This document shows, piece by piece, positions 44,231-53,481 of a DNA stretch of 64,000 nucleotides. Source of the stretch: JBHJGP01 sp050331695 (GTDB taxonomy: Bacteria; Pseudomonadota; Alphaproteobacteria; Geminicoccales; Geminicoccaceae); contig JBHJGP010000015.1 of NCBI GenBank assembly GCA_050331695.1, positions 103,689-167,688 on the forward strand, written 5' to 3'. Made by a program: the position numbers and the translations under genes. How positions within the stretch are numbered: the stretch's first letter is position 1; each line of letters begins with the position of its first letter. A model generated the notes under the pieces. It was given only the letters and a program-made list of their open reading frames with translations, ran no database searches and was not told the origin of the DNA.

Positions 44231-47200
44231 ATGGCGGTTACCCAAGACCTTCGTGACCTCGAACATCAATACGCCTTGTGGGTGGGCAGAAGCCGGCGGC
44301 GAGGACTCCTGTGGGCGCTACTCCCGATCCTGGCCGTGGTGATCGGGCTGTTCGCTTTCTGGCACCATCGCCATGGCGTCAATCGTGAGGCTGCCGAGAT
44401 CGTGAGCCGGCTGGCCGCAATTGATGGCGAGGAGATCTCCGTATCCGAAGCGCTCCGGTCCGGCGATCCGGTCTCTCGACTGGCGGCACTTTCGGACCGC
44501 GTTGACGAACTGGGTGGTGTTCGCGAGCGGGTTGCCGCAGCCGAGCGGGAGACCGGACAGCTGCGCTCGGCGCTGGCCGCCATCGAGTCCCAGGAACAAC
44601 GTACCACCTCGGCGCTCGCCATCCGCGAAGAGGCGCTTGGCGCCGCCCAAGCGCGCATAGCCGATCTGGAAGCGGCGCTGGAGCGGGTACAACAGGCGTT
44701 GGAAGCCGCGCCGAAACCGGAAACGGTCGATGCGCTGGAACAGGAGCTTTCCGAAGAGCAAGCCGAGAACGCTTCGCTCAGTGATATCCGCGCTCAGTTG
44801 GAGGCGGATCTCAGCGCTGCCGGCGAACGGCTGGACGAGCTTGAAGCGGATCGTCGCCGGTTAGTCGAACTCGAGGCCGAAGCCGATCGGCTCGCGGGTG
44901 ATCTGCAGCGTACCGGTAGCCAAAGAAACGCGTTGAACAAGGAGCTCGAGCAGCTTCGGAGCGACCAGTCCGCGTTGGCCCGGGAACGCGATCGGCTCGA
45001 GACGACACTCGGTGAGATGACAAGCGAGACGGAGAGCCTGCGGGACCGCCTGGCGCTTGCCGAGAGCGATCGGGTGGGTGTCGTCGCGGAACTGGCGCTC
45101 CTTAAAGAAATGACCGACGAGGTGGAAACAGCCTACGAGACCGTGAGCTCGGACTTGTCGGCGACGGCGTCTCAACTGACCGAGGCGACCGGTGAGCTGA
45201 ATGAGGCCGAAACATCGCTTGCAGCGGCCAAGAATGAGCTGGCATCGAACCGTGACGAGCTGGCCCAGGTTCAGGCCGAGCTGGCGGAAACCCAGGATGA
45301 CCGCGAGACGCTGACCGAAGAACGTGACCAACTCGCTGCCGCCCTTCAAGCAGCGGAACAACGGGTTGTCGCGCTCGAGGCCGAACGTGAACGACTGCTC
45401 GGCGAGCTCGAAGATCTGCGTGCGAGGCAGGCAGCCCTGACGGAAGAACGGGACCGGCTTGGCCAGCGGCTCGCCAACGCCCAGGGGCGGACCGAGACCC
45501 TGCAGGATCGGCTCGCCGAGACCGAAAGCGATCGGATTGGCCTGGCTGCCGACCTCGCACTTTTGAGGACTGAAGCGACGGGTACAGACGAAAATCTGCA
45601 AACCGTTACGTCAGCTCTGCAGCAAACCGAAAGCGAGCTTTCTTCGACCGAGGAAGCGCTTAAGACGGCCGAAACCAACTTTGAACAGGCGCAGGACCGG
45701 CTGACGGCGGCGGAGCGCGATCTCGCGAGCCTGCAGAGTGAGGTGGGAAGGCTTGAGCGCTCGCACGCCGCCGCCCTGGCCGAGCGTCAGGCCGAAGCGG
45801 AAGAGCTGCGCGACCGTCTCGCGGCAATGGAAAGCGAGCGGGTGGGCGTTGCCGCCGACCTCGCACTCGCCAAGGGCTCGGCCAATGAGCGGGGCAGCGA
45901 ACTCGAAGTGGTCACGGCCAGCCTGGCATCAGCCGAGGATGAGCTTGCCAGCGCCAAACAAGATCTGGGCCAAGTTCAGGCCGCCGCGACGGCAGCGAGG
46001 GAGCAACTGCAGACGGCGGAAGCGCAGGTGACCGATCTGCAGGCACAGAAGCAGATCTTGGAGCGGGAAAAACAGGATCTCTCGGCGTCTCTCATGTCGG
46101 CCCGCGAGCAGTTCGCCGCTCTCGAAAGCGAGCTGAACGGGATTGTCACCGAGCGGGACGAACTCGCGGGCGAACTCTTGCAATCACAGCAAGCGCTCGA
46201 GGCCGTCGCTCAGGGCGCGGCTGACACCGATGTGCTGAGAGGCCAAGTCGAACGATTGCGCGACCGTTTGGCCGAGGCCGAGAGCGAACGGGTCGGTGCC
46301 GAGGCCGAGCTGAGCTTGATGGGGAACGCGGCGGTGGCGCAGGCGGATCACCTTGAAAAAGTTCGGTCCCAACTGGTGGCGGCGAACGACGATCTTGGTT
46401 CAGCTCAAGACGAACTGAGCCGCGTGGCCAGCGAGGTTGCCGCAGCCAGGGACGAGGTTGCGAGGCTCGAGACCGAGCGGGACCGGGCGGTTCGTGAGCG
46501 GGAAGCGATCGGCGAGGAACGGGATGAGCTGAGGGCCGCCAGGGCCGAGGCCGATCAAAAGGTCGCCGCCTTGGAGCTGGAGCGTCAAAGGCTGATCAGT
46601 GATATCGCCGGCTCGCAGCAGCAGATTGCGGCGCTCACGGCGGCCAATCGAGACAGCTCCCAAGCTCTAGAGCAACGCAATGAAGAGCTTTCGGCGCTGG
46701 CGAGCGTGAAAACGGAACGGGACGAGCTGGCCGGGGATCTGAGCGCTTCACGGCTTGAGATCGACCAGTTGGAAAACGAATTGGCGGCGAAAGACAAGGA
46801 GATTGCGGCTCTGCAAGAGCGGGCCAACGCCGAAGCGGCCAGGGGATCCGAAGCAGACCGGGCGCTTGCCGACCTCAAGCGTGAGGTGGCAACGCGCCAG
46901 CGTCAGCTGGACACCGCCCGTCAGGAGTTGGACGCGACCCGGGCGGCATCTCTCGACGAAGTGCAGCTACTCGGGCCGGCAGCGTCGGCCGATGACCGCG
47001 ACGCCGGTGTCTACGTCCGGGATCCGCGGCCGCAGCAAGGCGATCTTACCGGGGATCTGCTCGCCGCCCAATTCGAGGGCGGCGTCGGCTATCTGTCGGA
47101 CGCGGTCGTCGAAGGCGCGCATGTCGTTCTATCGACGGAGCTCCTGTTCGGTGAGGAATTGGCTGAGCTTAGCGACGAGGGGCGTGAATTTCTGGACCGG

Positions 47201-47491
47201 CTGGCCTACGAGTTTCGCAATCTTGCAGAGGACATGGCCGATCGCCAGGGCTGGGTGTTGCGTATCGACGGTCACGCGAACAGCATCCCAGTGTTCTGGC
47301 CCTACAGTTCCAATTGGGAGTTGAGCGTGGTCCGGGCGGCGGTCGTGGGCGACTATCTGGTCGCTAACGGCGTCCCGCCAGAGCGGATCGCGGTTGCCGG
47401 TTTCTCGGATACGAGACCCTTGATCGACGCCGATACCGCGGAGGCCAACGCCGCCAACCGGCGCGTCGAGATCACGCTCAGCACCTACTGA
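44231..47491 (+). CDS. Giant coiled-coil protein with C-terminal OmpA-like domain
   Basis: A 1086-residue protein: one N-terminal membrane helix (about 25-44), then a very long Ala/Glu/Leu/Arg-rich coiled coil (about 60-900), and a C-terminal OmpA-like domain (about 965-1086) with WVLRIDGHANS (Asp1013), NWELSVVRAAVVGDYL, RIAVAGFSDTRPL and NRRVEI. The coiled coil holds four copies of a LRDRLAxxESxRVG block, at residues 270, 424, 526 and 676. An extended rod of this length could span the periplasm and attach to peptidoglycan. It shares architecture with the MotB-like gene upstream but lacks an obvious membrane aspartate. Function is unknown; an energised envelope role is inferred. Confidence 0.8.
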   Translation: MAVTQDLRDLEHQYALWVGRSRRRGLLWALLPILAVVIGLFAFWHHRHGVNREAAEIVSRLAAIDGEEISVSEALRSGDPVSRLAALSDRVDELGGVRERVAAAERETGQLRSALAAIESQEQRTTSALAIREEALGAAQARIADLEAALERVQQALEAAPKPETVDALEQELSEEQAENASLSDIRAQLEADLSAAGERLDELEADRRRLVELEAEADRLAGDLQRTGSQRNALNKELEQLRSDQSALARERDRLETTLGEMTSETESLRDRLALAESDRVGVVAELALLKEMTDEVETAYETVSSDLSATASQLTEATGELNEAETSLAAAKNELASNRDELAQVQAELAETQDDRETLTEERDQLAAALQAAEQRVVALEAERERLLGELEDLRARQAALTEERDRLGQRLANAQGRTETLQDRLAETESDRIGLAADLALLRTEATGTDENLQTVTSALQQTESELSSTEEALKTAETNFEQAQDRLTAAERDLASLQSEVGRLERSHAAALAERQAEAEELRDRLAAMESERVGVAADLALAKGSANERGSELEVVTASLASAEDELASAKQDLGQVQAAATAAREQLQTAEAQVTDLQAQKQILEREKQDLSASLMSAREQFAALESELNGIVTERDELAGELLQSQQALEAVAQGAADTDVLRGQVERLRDRLAEAESERVGAEAELSLMGNAAVAQADHLEKVRSQLVAANDDLGSAQDELSRVASEVAAARDEVARLETERDRAVREREAIGEERDELRAARAEADQKVAALELERQRLISDIAGSQQQIAALTAANRDSSQALEQRNEELSALASVKTERDELAGDLSASRLEIDQLENELAAKDKEIAALQERANAEAARGSEADRALADLKREVATRQRQLDTARQELDATRAASLDEVQLLGPAASADDRDAGVYVRDPRPQQGDLTGDLLAAQFEGGVGYLSDAVVEGAHVVLSTELLFGEELAELSDEGREFLDRLAYEFRNLAEDMADRQGWVLRIDGHANSIPVFWPYSSNWELSVVRAAVVGDYLVANGVPPERIAVAGFSDTRPLIDADTAEANAANRRVEITLSTY

Positions 47492-47958
47492 GTGGTCGTC
47501 CGAGGATCGACAGCGGTCGTTTCGGGTGGTACCGGCGCCAGGGTTTGCAGGGACGTCGCCACCAATCGCTCCTTTCCCTGGTTTCGACAGGTGACCTTGG
47601 CTTCGGCGATGGTGAGCCTCTGGCCGTGCCGAAGGACCGAGCCGCGTGCCAGCAATCTGTCGCCCAGGGCTGGCCTCAGAAAATTGATCTTGTATTCGAC
47701 GGTCACGACCTCGAAGCCCTGGGCCATCAGGGTGAGCGCGGCGTAACCGCCGGCACTGTCGGCGATGGCGCCGACGACCCCGCCGTGAAAAAAGCCCTTC
47801 TGCTGGCTGAGGCCCTTGTGGAACGGGACCTCGATTTCGATCGTTCCGGGCTCGACGGCCGTAAGAGAGGCGCCGAGGGTCGTCATCAGACCTTGGGCCG
47901 CAAAGCTGGCTTGAACCATTTGGACGAAGGCCGGGTGGGCAGGCGTTTGGACGGACAA
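47485..47958 (-). CDS. PaaI-family hotdog-fold thioesterase
   Basis: A 157-residue acyl-CoA thioesterase-like protein. GFFHGGVVGAIADSAGGYAALTLM is the active-site helix region of the PaaI group, followed by EYKINFLRPALGDRLLARGSVLRHGQRL. It converges on the giant coiled-coil gene and overlaps its stop by 7 bases. The substrate is unknown. A perfect inverted repeat lies 33 bases upstream of the start. Confidence 0.88.
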   Translation of the reverse strand: MSVQTPAHPAFVQMVQASFAAQGLMTTLGASLTAVEPGTIEIEVPFHKGLSQQKGFFHGGVVGAIADSAGGYAALTLMAQGFEVVTVEYKINFLRPALGDRLLARGSVLRHGQRLTIAEAKVTCRNQGKERLVATSLQTLAPVPPETTAVDPRTTTQ

Positions 47959-47990
47959 AAACCAAGCCTCCGAATTGATGGGAGCCGATG

Positions 47991-48013
47991 ATTATCACGT
48001 GAGGCGTGATAAT
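47991..48013. promoter_or_regulatory. Perfect inverted repeat upstream of the thioesterase gene
   Basis: ATTATCACG and CGTGATAAT are perfect 9-base arms around TGAGG, 33 bases upstream of the thioesterase start and about 100 bases upstream of the divergent small gene. Its symmetry and A/T-rich ends suggest an operator, for example for a small dimeric repressor; the regulator is not identified. Confidence 0.55.
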
Positions 48014-48115
48014 TCTCACAGCGCGGATGATGCTTTTCTCATAGTTTCGGAACTATCGGCTTGTCGAGCCACGCATAGACGAGGCCGATCGGCATAGTGG
48101 AAGGGATCCGCACAT

Positions 48116-48502
48116 ATGGTGAATGCTTGGTTGGCGCGCGCGCAGCGCGGCGATCTCGAGGCGAAATCTCGCCTTTTTTTCTATTTCGAACTGCTGCCTG
48201 AACTGGAAGCCGGCTTGCCTACGGAAACACCGGCAAAACTGTTTCCTGACACCGCGGTCGCGGACAGCGAAACCTGCTGTCCTTCGAGCTTGGATGACTT
48301 ATTGGCCGAACGCGATCTCGCACGAACGATGATCGAAGGCCGGGACGCTCAGATCAGCATCGAGCCCCAGGATCAATTGCGGGTCGTTCTCAGCCTGCGG
48401 GACCGCCTGGCTGATCAGGTCAAACGGCTGGACGGGCGCATCAGCGATCTTCATGCTCGGATGCGCGGCGAGCTCAACGGCGAGCCAACACCTTCAGCCT
48501 GA
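48116..48502 (+). CDS. Unknown small soluble protein
   Basis: A 128-residue protein beginning MVNAWLARAQRGDLEAKSRLFFYFELL. The C-terminal half is helical with LRVVLSLRDRLADQVKRLDGRISDLHARM. Two adjacent cysteines occur (ETCCPSS). No family was recognised. It overlaps the 3' end of the convergent argG gene by 29 bases, which is odd but does not break either frame. Confidence 0.55.
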   Translation: MVNAWLARAQRGDLEAKSRLFFYFELLPELEAGLPTETPAKLFPDTAVADSETCCPSSLDDLLAERDLARTMIEGRDAQISIEPQDQLRVVLSLRDRLADQVKRLDGRISDLHARMRGELNGEPTPSA

Positions 48503-49676
48503 GCGCATTCAGCGTGATGAAGCCCTCGGCGTCCTTTTGGTCGTAGACGGTATCGGATTCGAAGGTGGCGAGATTGGCATCGTACAAACTTCGGTCCGAC
48601 CGTCGTCCGACCACCTGGACGCCACCTTTGTAGAGCTTGAGCCGGACCTCGCCGGTGACGGGCTTTTGGCTTTCGTCGATCAACGCCTGCAGCATCAGGC
48701 GTTCGGGGGCGAACCAAAAACCATTATAGATCAGCTCGGCGTAACGCGGCATCAGCGCATCTTTCAAATGCGCGGATGCGCGATCGAGCGTGATACTTTC
48801 GATGGCCCGATGGGCGTGCAGCAAAAGCGTGCCGCCAGGGGTTTCGTAAACGCCGCGCGATTTCATGCCGACGAACCGGTTCTCGACCAGGTCCAGCCGG
48901 CCGATGCCGTGTTTGCCTGCAATGTCGTTGGCCCGGGTCAGCAGATCGGCGGGGCTCAGCCGATCGCCGTCGATCGCCACCGGATCACCGGCCTCGAAGG
49001 CGATAACGACATAGGCTGGATCGTCCGGCGCCCGCTCGGGCGCCACCGAACGGGTGAACATCTCCTCCGACGGCTCGATCCAGGGATCCTCTAGCGCCAG
49101 CCCCTCGTAGGAAATGTGGAGAAGGTTGGCGTCGGTGGAGTAAGGCGGCTCGCCCCGCTTACCGCGCGGGATTGGAATCTGATGGTTTTCGGCGTAGGCG
49201 ATCAGCTTTTCCCGGCTGTCCAGATCCCAGAAACGCCAGGGCGCGATGACCTTGATATCCGGGTTCAACGCGTAAGCATTGAGCTCGAACCGCACCTGAT
49301 CATTGCCTTTGCCGGTGGCGCCGTGGGCGATGGCATCGGCGCCCGTCTCAGCCGCAATCTCGACCAGACGCTTGGCTATCAGCGGCCGCGCGATCGAGGT
49401 GCCGAGCAGGTAGGTCCCCTCATAGAGCGCGTTGGCCCGAAACATCGGAAACACATAGTCCGCGACGAAGCTCTCGCGCAGGTCCTCGATGCGGATGTCC
49501 TGAACGCCCAGGAGCTCGGCCTTCTGGCGCGCCGGCTCGAGCTCCTCGCCCTGGCCCAGATCGGCCGTGAAGGTGACCACCTCGCAGCCATAATGGTCCT
49601 GGAGCCAGCGCAAGATGACGGAGGTGTCGAGGCCCCCGGAAAAGGCGAGGACGATCTTACGCGGCGTTTCCGACAT
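48474..49676 (-). CDS. argG: Argininosuccinate synthase
   Basis: A 400-residue enzyme joining citrulline and aspartate with ATP in arginine synthesis. AFSGGLDTSVILRWL is the nucleotide-binding PP-loop motif, and EGTYLLGTSIARPLIAKR, DAIAHGATGKGNDQVRFE and IPRGKRGEPPYSTDANLLHISYEG complete the family pattern. Nothing unusual was seen. It is downstream of grpE on the same strand, with a 33-base gap. Confidence 0.97.
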   Translation of the reverse strand: MSETPRKIVLAFSGGLDTSVILRWLQDHYGCEVVTFTADLGQGEELEPARQKAELLGVQDIRIEDLRESFVADYVFPMFRANALYEGTYLLGTSIARPLIAKRLVEIAAETGADAIAHGATGKGNDQVRFELNAYALNPDIKVIAPWRFWDLDSREKLIAYAENHQIPIPRGKRGEPPYSTDANLLHISYEGLALEDPWIEPSEEMFTRSVAPERAPDDPAYVVIAFEAGDPVAIDGDRLSPADLLTRANDIAGKHGIGRLDLVENRFVGMKSRGVYETPGGTLLLHAHRAIESITLDRASAHLKDALMPRYAELIYNGFWFAPERLMLQALIDESQKPVTGEVRLKLYKGGVQVVGRRSDRSLYDANLATFESDTVYDQKDAEGFITLNALRLKVLARR

Positions 49677-49709
49677 TTCATTCTGTCTTCTTGTGGCGGT
49701 TCGAGGGCG

Positions 49710-50405
49710 TCAGGCGGAGGTGTCGACCTGCTCGCCACGACTTGAGGGATCATCGTCATCTGCAGGTTTCGCCGCTTCCTGATCAGTGCTGGCTTTGGCG
49801 ACACCGACCATAGCCGGCCTCAGCAGACGATCCGCCAGAACATAACCGGCTTGCATGACCTCGGCCACATGGCCGGCGGGCACGTCGTTGGTCGGAACCT
49901 CAAACATGGCTTGGTGACGCTTATGGTCGAACTTGTCGCCCTTCGCCGGTTCAACCGTGCGGACCTGATAGCGCTCGAACGTCGCTTTGAGACTGTTTTC
50001 GGTCATCTCGATGCCCTCTGCCAGGGTCTTGGCGAAGCCATCCTGATGACGCATCTCTTCGGGGATCGAGGACAAAGCTCTGCTCAGATTGTCGGCGACG
50101 TCGAGCAGGTCGCGGGCGAAATTGGTAACGGCGTAGCGACGGGCCTCCTCGACCTCCCGCTGGCTTCGTTTGCGCAGGTTCTCCATATCGGCGAGCGTGC
50201 GCAAGAGGTGATCCTTGGTCTCCGAGAGCTCACTCTCGGGATCGCCGGATCCCGTGTCCTCGGCGGGTTCCGATGGGATCTCGGCCTCGTGGAGGTCGAC
50301 GGGTTCCACCGGATCCATCGAATGATGATCCGGCTCCGGACGAGGCTTGGCCTGGCTGTCCCCGTTGTCCTTGTCGTTTTCGGTTGATGTGGGTTTGTCA
50401 GACAT
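49710..50405 (-). CDS. grpE: Nucleotide exchange factor GrpE
   Basis: A 231-residue DnaK cofactor from the ATG at 50405 (in-frame codons upstream lie inside hrcA). An acidic disordered N-terminal tail (about 1-60) precedes the long helix (ELSETKDHLLRTLADMENLRKRSQREVEEAR) and the beta-wing GDKFDHKRHQAMFEVPTNDVPAGHV. It overlaps the end of hrcA by 8 bases, the usual hrcA-grpE order. Confidence 0.95.
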   Translation of the reverse strand: MSDKPTSTENDKDNGDSQAKPRPEPDHHSMDPVEPVDLHEAEIPSEPAEDTGSGDPESELSETKDHLLRTLADMENLRKRSQREVEEARRYAVTNFARDLLDVADNLSRALSSIPEEMRHQDGFAKTLAEGIEMTENSLKATFERYQVRTVEPAKGDKFDHKRHQAMFEVPTNDVPAGHVAEVMQAGYVLADRLLRPAMVGVAKASTDQEAAKPADDDDPSSRGEQVDTSA

Positions 50406-51480
50406 TCTGGTTTTCCGATGCTGGGGCGCCAAGAAGCCGACCCATCACGCGGGCGGTGTAGTCGACCATGGGCACGATCCTGGAATAGTTCATGTGAAGC
50501 GGGCCAAGGACACCGACGGTACCCAATACCTGGCTGCCGGTGTTGGCGCCGTTGCGATAGGGCGCCACGACCATCGAGCACCCCGAAAGACCGAACAACT
50601 CGTTCTCGGCGCCAATAAAGATCTGCACGCCCTCGCTCTCTTCGGTCAAATCGATGAGCCGCAAAAGGCTTTTGTTGGTGTCGATCGCGGAGAAAAGCGT
50701 ACGAATCCGCTCCAAATCAACGAGATTGGTGACATCGTCCAACAAGTTAACCTGGCCCTTGACGATGAGCACACCTTCATTGTCATCACCGCTGCGCTCA
50801 CCGGACCAGATCGCGAGCCCGGTCTCCACAACTTTTTGGGTGAGATCGTCCAGTTGGCTCTGCTGGGCCTTGATCTCGCCTTCGATCAAGGTCCGCGCCT
50901 CGCCGAAGCTGCGTCCCGACAGTTTGGCCGTCAGGTAATTGCCCGCTTCGACCAGGGTCGAAGCGCTCATGCCGAGCGGCACGTCGAACAGCCTATTCTC
51001 AACCAGCCCGTTTTCGGTGACCACAACGACCATGGCCCGGCCGGGACCCAAGGCCACGAACTCCACATGTTTGAAAGGCTGGTCGGTTTTGGGTGCGACC
51101 ACGAGACCGGCGTAGCGTGACAGCCCCGAAAGCGCGTTCGATGCCTCCGTCATCACCGTTTCGACACTGCGGCCAGTTCCGGCGCATCGGGCTTCGATAT
51201 CGCTTCGCTCTTCCTCGCTGAGTTCGCCGATGGCCAGCAGACCGTCGACATAGAGCCGAAGTCCGGCGTCGGTCGGCTGCCTGCCGGCCGAGGTGTGCGG
51301 CGCGAAAAGGAGGCCTGCCTCCTCGAGATCGGACATGACGTTGCGGATGGTTGCCGGCGACAGTCTCCGCGTTAGTCGGCGCGAGACCGTGCGTGAGCCG
51401 ACGGGCTCACCCGATTCCAAATATAAATCGACAATCTCGCGGAAAACTTCCCGCGAACGCTGGTTAAGCTGTGTGATCAT
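50398..51480 (-). CDS. hrcA: Heat-inducible transcriptional repressor HrcA
   Basis: A 360-residue repressor with an N-terminal winged helix (SREVFREIVDLYLESGEPVGSRTVSRRL) and SPATIRNVMSDLEEAGLL, then the GAF-like dimerisation part. It binds CIRCE elements upstream of heat-shock genes. No CIRCE repeat was seen in the 97 bases upstream of its own start; a sigma-70-type promoter is present instead (51524-51552). Translationally coupled to grpE. Confidence 0.96.
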   Translation of the reverse strand: MITQLNQRSREVFREIVDLYLESGEPVGSRTVSRRLTRRLSPATIRNVMSDLEEAGLLFAPHTSAGRQPTDAGLRLYVDGLLAIGELSEEERSDIEARCAGTGRSVETVMTEASNALSGLSRYAGLVVAPKTDQPFKHVEFVALGPGRAMVVVVTENGLVENRLFDVPLGMSASTLVEAGNYLTAKLSGRSFGEARTLIEGEIKAQQSQLDDLTQKVVETGLAIWSGERSGDDNEGVLIVKGQVNLLDDVTNLVDLERIRTLFSAIDTNKSLLRLIDLTEESEGVQIFIGAENELFGLSGCSMVVAPYRNGANTGSQVLGTVGVLGPLHMNYSRIVPMVDYTARVMGRLLGAPASENQNV

Positions 51481-51523
51481 GAAGTGCCGCGCAAGTCCCT
51501 GATGCGCAACGAAAGCTGCGCGC

Positions 51524-51552
51524 TATGTAGGAGGCGTTCGAGAAGACGTCAA
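51524..51552 (-). promoter_or_regulatory. Sigma-70-type promoter for hrcA-grpE
   Basis: On the minus strand, TTGACG (51552-51547) and TACATA (51529-51524) are separated by 17 bases, close to the vegetative consensus, about 44 bases upstream of the hrcA ATG. No heat-shock sigma box was recognised there. Confidence 0.6.
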
Positions 51553-51577
51553 CCGGGTGGCTTGGTTGGGGCCCGGC

Positions 51578-51925
51578 TCACTCGTCACCACGAGGCCGGC
51601 GAGGCCCCCTAGCTCGGGCGAGGGCAAAACGTTTCGGGCCCTGTCTGTCATCATCTTCGCGAAATCGCTCATTGCGCCGTCTCGGTTCGGCGACGCTAAC
51701 AGCGAGAGATCGGCCGCCAAGGTCGGTGCTGTTCATCTCGTCGGCCGCGGCCTGGCAAGCCTCGGCCGATTCCATGATGATGAATGCGAAGCCCCGGGAT
51801 CGGCCGGTATCGCGATCGTAAATGATCTTTATCTCCTCGACCGGGCCAAACGGTTCGAAGAGGTCGCGAAGCTCCTCTTCGCTCGTCGAGAACGGGAAGT
51901 TCGCGACGAACAATTTGCGGCTCAT
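51578..51925 (-). CDS. RRM-type RNA-binding protein
   Basis: A 115-residue protein from ATG 51925 with a single RNA-recognition motif: RNP2 KLFVANF and RNP1 RGFAFIIM, and a basic, disordered tail (RRRNERFREDDDRQGPKRFAL...). Bacterial RRM proteins of this kind are small, mostly seen in cyanobacteria and proteobacteria, and act as RNA chaperones or in stress response. It precedes hrcA on the same strand. Confidence 0.88.
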   Translation of the reverse strand: MSRKLFVANFPFSTSEEELRDLFEPFGPVEEIKIIYDRDTGRSRGFAFIIMESAEACQAAADEMNSTDLGGRSLAVSVAEPRRRNERFREDDDRQGPKRFALARARGPRRPRGDE

Positions 51926-52056
51926 CTGCGCCGGCTCCCAATCCAACGGGGTTCACTATCGGTATGTGGTGACGCGCGCCTGTTTGTGAAGGTAGCTCAA
52001 ATTTGATCGAAAATCGAGGAACGGTTGGCGAACCTCGGCGGCGACAGACCCTTGAT

Positions 52057-53439
52057 TCACACCAACTCCGCGCGAGGTCGCGCCAAGGGCGCGCTTTCGT
52101 GATCGGTGCTGTCCGCGTCCGAGGTTTCCAGATATTCCGTCGCCGCTTCCTGGGCGAGGCGGGTGGCCACCGGTGTGGCGGTACCGACCAAGACGGACGG
52201 GCCTTGTTCGTCAATGGGTTTCGCCTCGCGCTGGGACATCCGATACAGGCCGAAACAGACGAGTGAGAAGCCAATGCCGCCGATGGTCAGCGGCAAGCCC
52301 GGTGGGCCCAGGATATCCATCAGGGAGCTCGCGACCAAAGGGCCGGCAACCGCGCCGATGCCGTTGGCCATCATCAGCCCGCTACTGGCTGCGACGATCT
52401 GTTCGGTGTCCAGATAATCGTTGGTATGGGCGATGGCGATCGAATAGAGCGGCAGGCTGAAGGCCGCGATGACGACCAGTGAGAACGGCGCCAAGGACCC
52501 GGCAATCAATGCCCCGGCGACGCCGGCCAAGGTCGCTAGAAGTGCCGTGGAAATCATGATCTGGCGCCGATCCAGCCGATCCGACAGCCAGCCGAGCGGC
52601 CATTGGAATACCATCGCTGCCAGCACCACGGCGGCCATCAGAAAAGATATGGTTTTAAGATCGAGGCCGATGAGCCGGCCGTAGACCGCACCGAGGCTGA
52701 AAAGGGCACCGGAGATGAAACCGCTGGAGAAAGACCCGAACAGGCCAAGAGGCGATGCCCGGAAAAGCTCGCGAAGGGTCATCGACGTTCCGGCGCCCTG
52801 GGTCGGTGCCGGACTGGCGTAGAGCAGCATCGGCACGACGTCGATCGACACCAAGACCGAGACGACGGTGAAAAGGACGAAACCGCCCGGATCGGCGACG
52901 TTTAGCAGAAGCTGGCCGCCTGCCATCGAGGCCCAGCTGAAGAGCATGTAGAGGCTCAGGATCTGACCGCGATCCCGGTTGGAACTCTCCGCGTTGAGCC
53001 AGCTCTCGGCGACGATGTAGAGGCCCGCGAAGCTGAAGCCCGTAATTGCTCTCAGCACCGCCCATATCACCGGTTCGGCGACGATCGGATGCACCAGTAC
53101 GCTCGCCGATGCGATGGCGGCGAAGGCTGCGAAAACCCTGATATGGCCCACCCGCGCGATGAAGCGGGGCGTCATCATCGAGCCGAACAGCAGGCCCAGA
53201 TAGAAGGCCGACATGACGAGCCCGGTGACGGTGGTCGGGAAGTTTTCGATGCTGGCCCGGACACCCAAAAGACTGCCTTGGAGACCGTTTCCCAGCATCA
53301 GCACGGTCATACCGAGGAAAAGGGGCCAGCTCGAGAAAAGCGTCTTTACCATTGGGGGAGCCCCGAAGGAGAAAGCCGGCAGCCGGCGCAAAAGCCGCAT
53401 ATCACCGGCCGACGAAGTCGTCCCGCCGGGCGCCGACAT
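52057..53439 (-). CDS. MFS transporter (YcaD/UMF-like group)
   Basis: A protein of up to 460 residues with 12 predicted helices; starts at M14 (53400) or M30 (53352) are also possible, since no strong ribosome site marks the start. FYLGLLFGSMMTPRFIARVGHIRVF and FQWPLGWLSDRLDRRQIMI are the two halves' cytoplasmic loops. YIVAESWLNAESSNRDRGQILSLYM is typical of the YcaD-like sugar- or metabolite-transporter group. The C-terminal tail from about 405 is hydrophilic. The substrate is unknown. The polyamine-metabolism pair is 42 bases upstream on the same strand. Confidence 0.85.
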   Translation of the reverse strand: MSAPGGTTSSAGDMRLLRRLPAFSFGAPPMVKTLFSSWPLFLGMTVLMLGNGLQGSLLGVRASIENFPTTVTGLVMSAFYLGLLFGSMMTPRFIARVGHIRVFAAFAAIASASVLVHPIVAEPVIWAVLRAITGFSFAGLYIVAESWLNAESSNRDRGQILSLYMLFSWASMAGGQLLLNVADPGGFVLFTVVSVLVSIDVVPMLLYASPAPTQGAGTSMTLRELFRASPLGLFGSFSSGFISGALFSLGAVYGRLIGLDLKTISFLMAAVVLAAMVFQWPLGWLSDRLDRRQIMISTALLATLAGVAGALIAGSLAPFSLVVIAAFSLPLYSIAIAHTNDYLDTEQIVAASSGLMMANGIGAVAGPLVASSLMDILGPPGLPLTIGGIGFSLVCFGLYRMSQREAKPIDEQGPSVLVGTATPVATRLAQEAATEYLETSDADSTDHESAPLARPRAELV

Positions 53440-53481
53440 TCGGTAGCGAGGATACGACCGGGGGGGATCTGGCGAGCGGGC

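Noticed and set aside
41251..47491. Zorya-type anti-phage system, because of MotA- and MotB-like genes with long coiled coils
   Set aside because: No ZorC, ZorD or other nuclease/helicase gene is present, and the fourth gene is an OmpA-ended coiled coil, which is not part of described Zorya types.
51481..51577. CIRCE element in front of hrcA
   Set aside because: No TTAGCACTC/GAGTGCTAA-type repeat was seen; a vegetative promoter explains the region.
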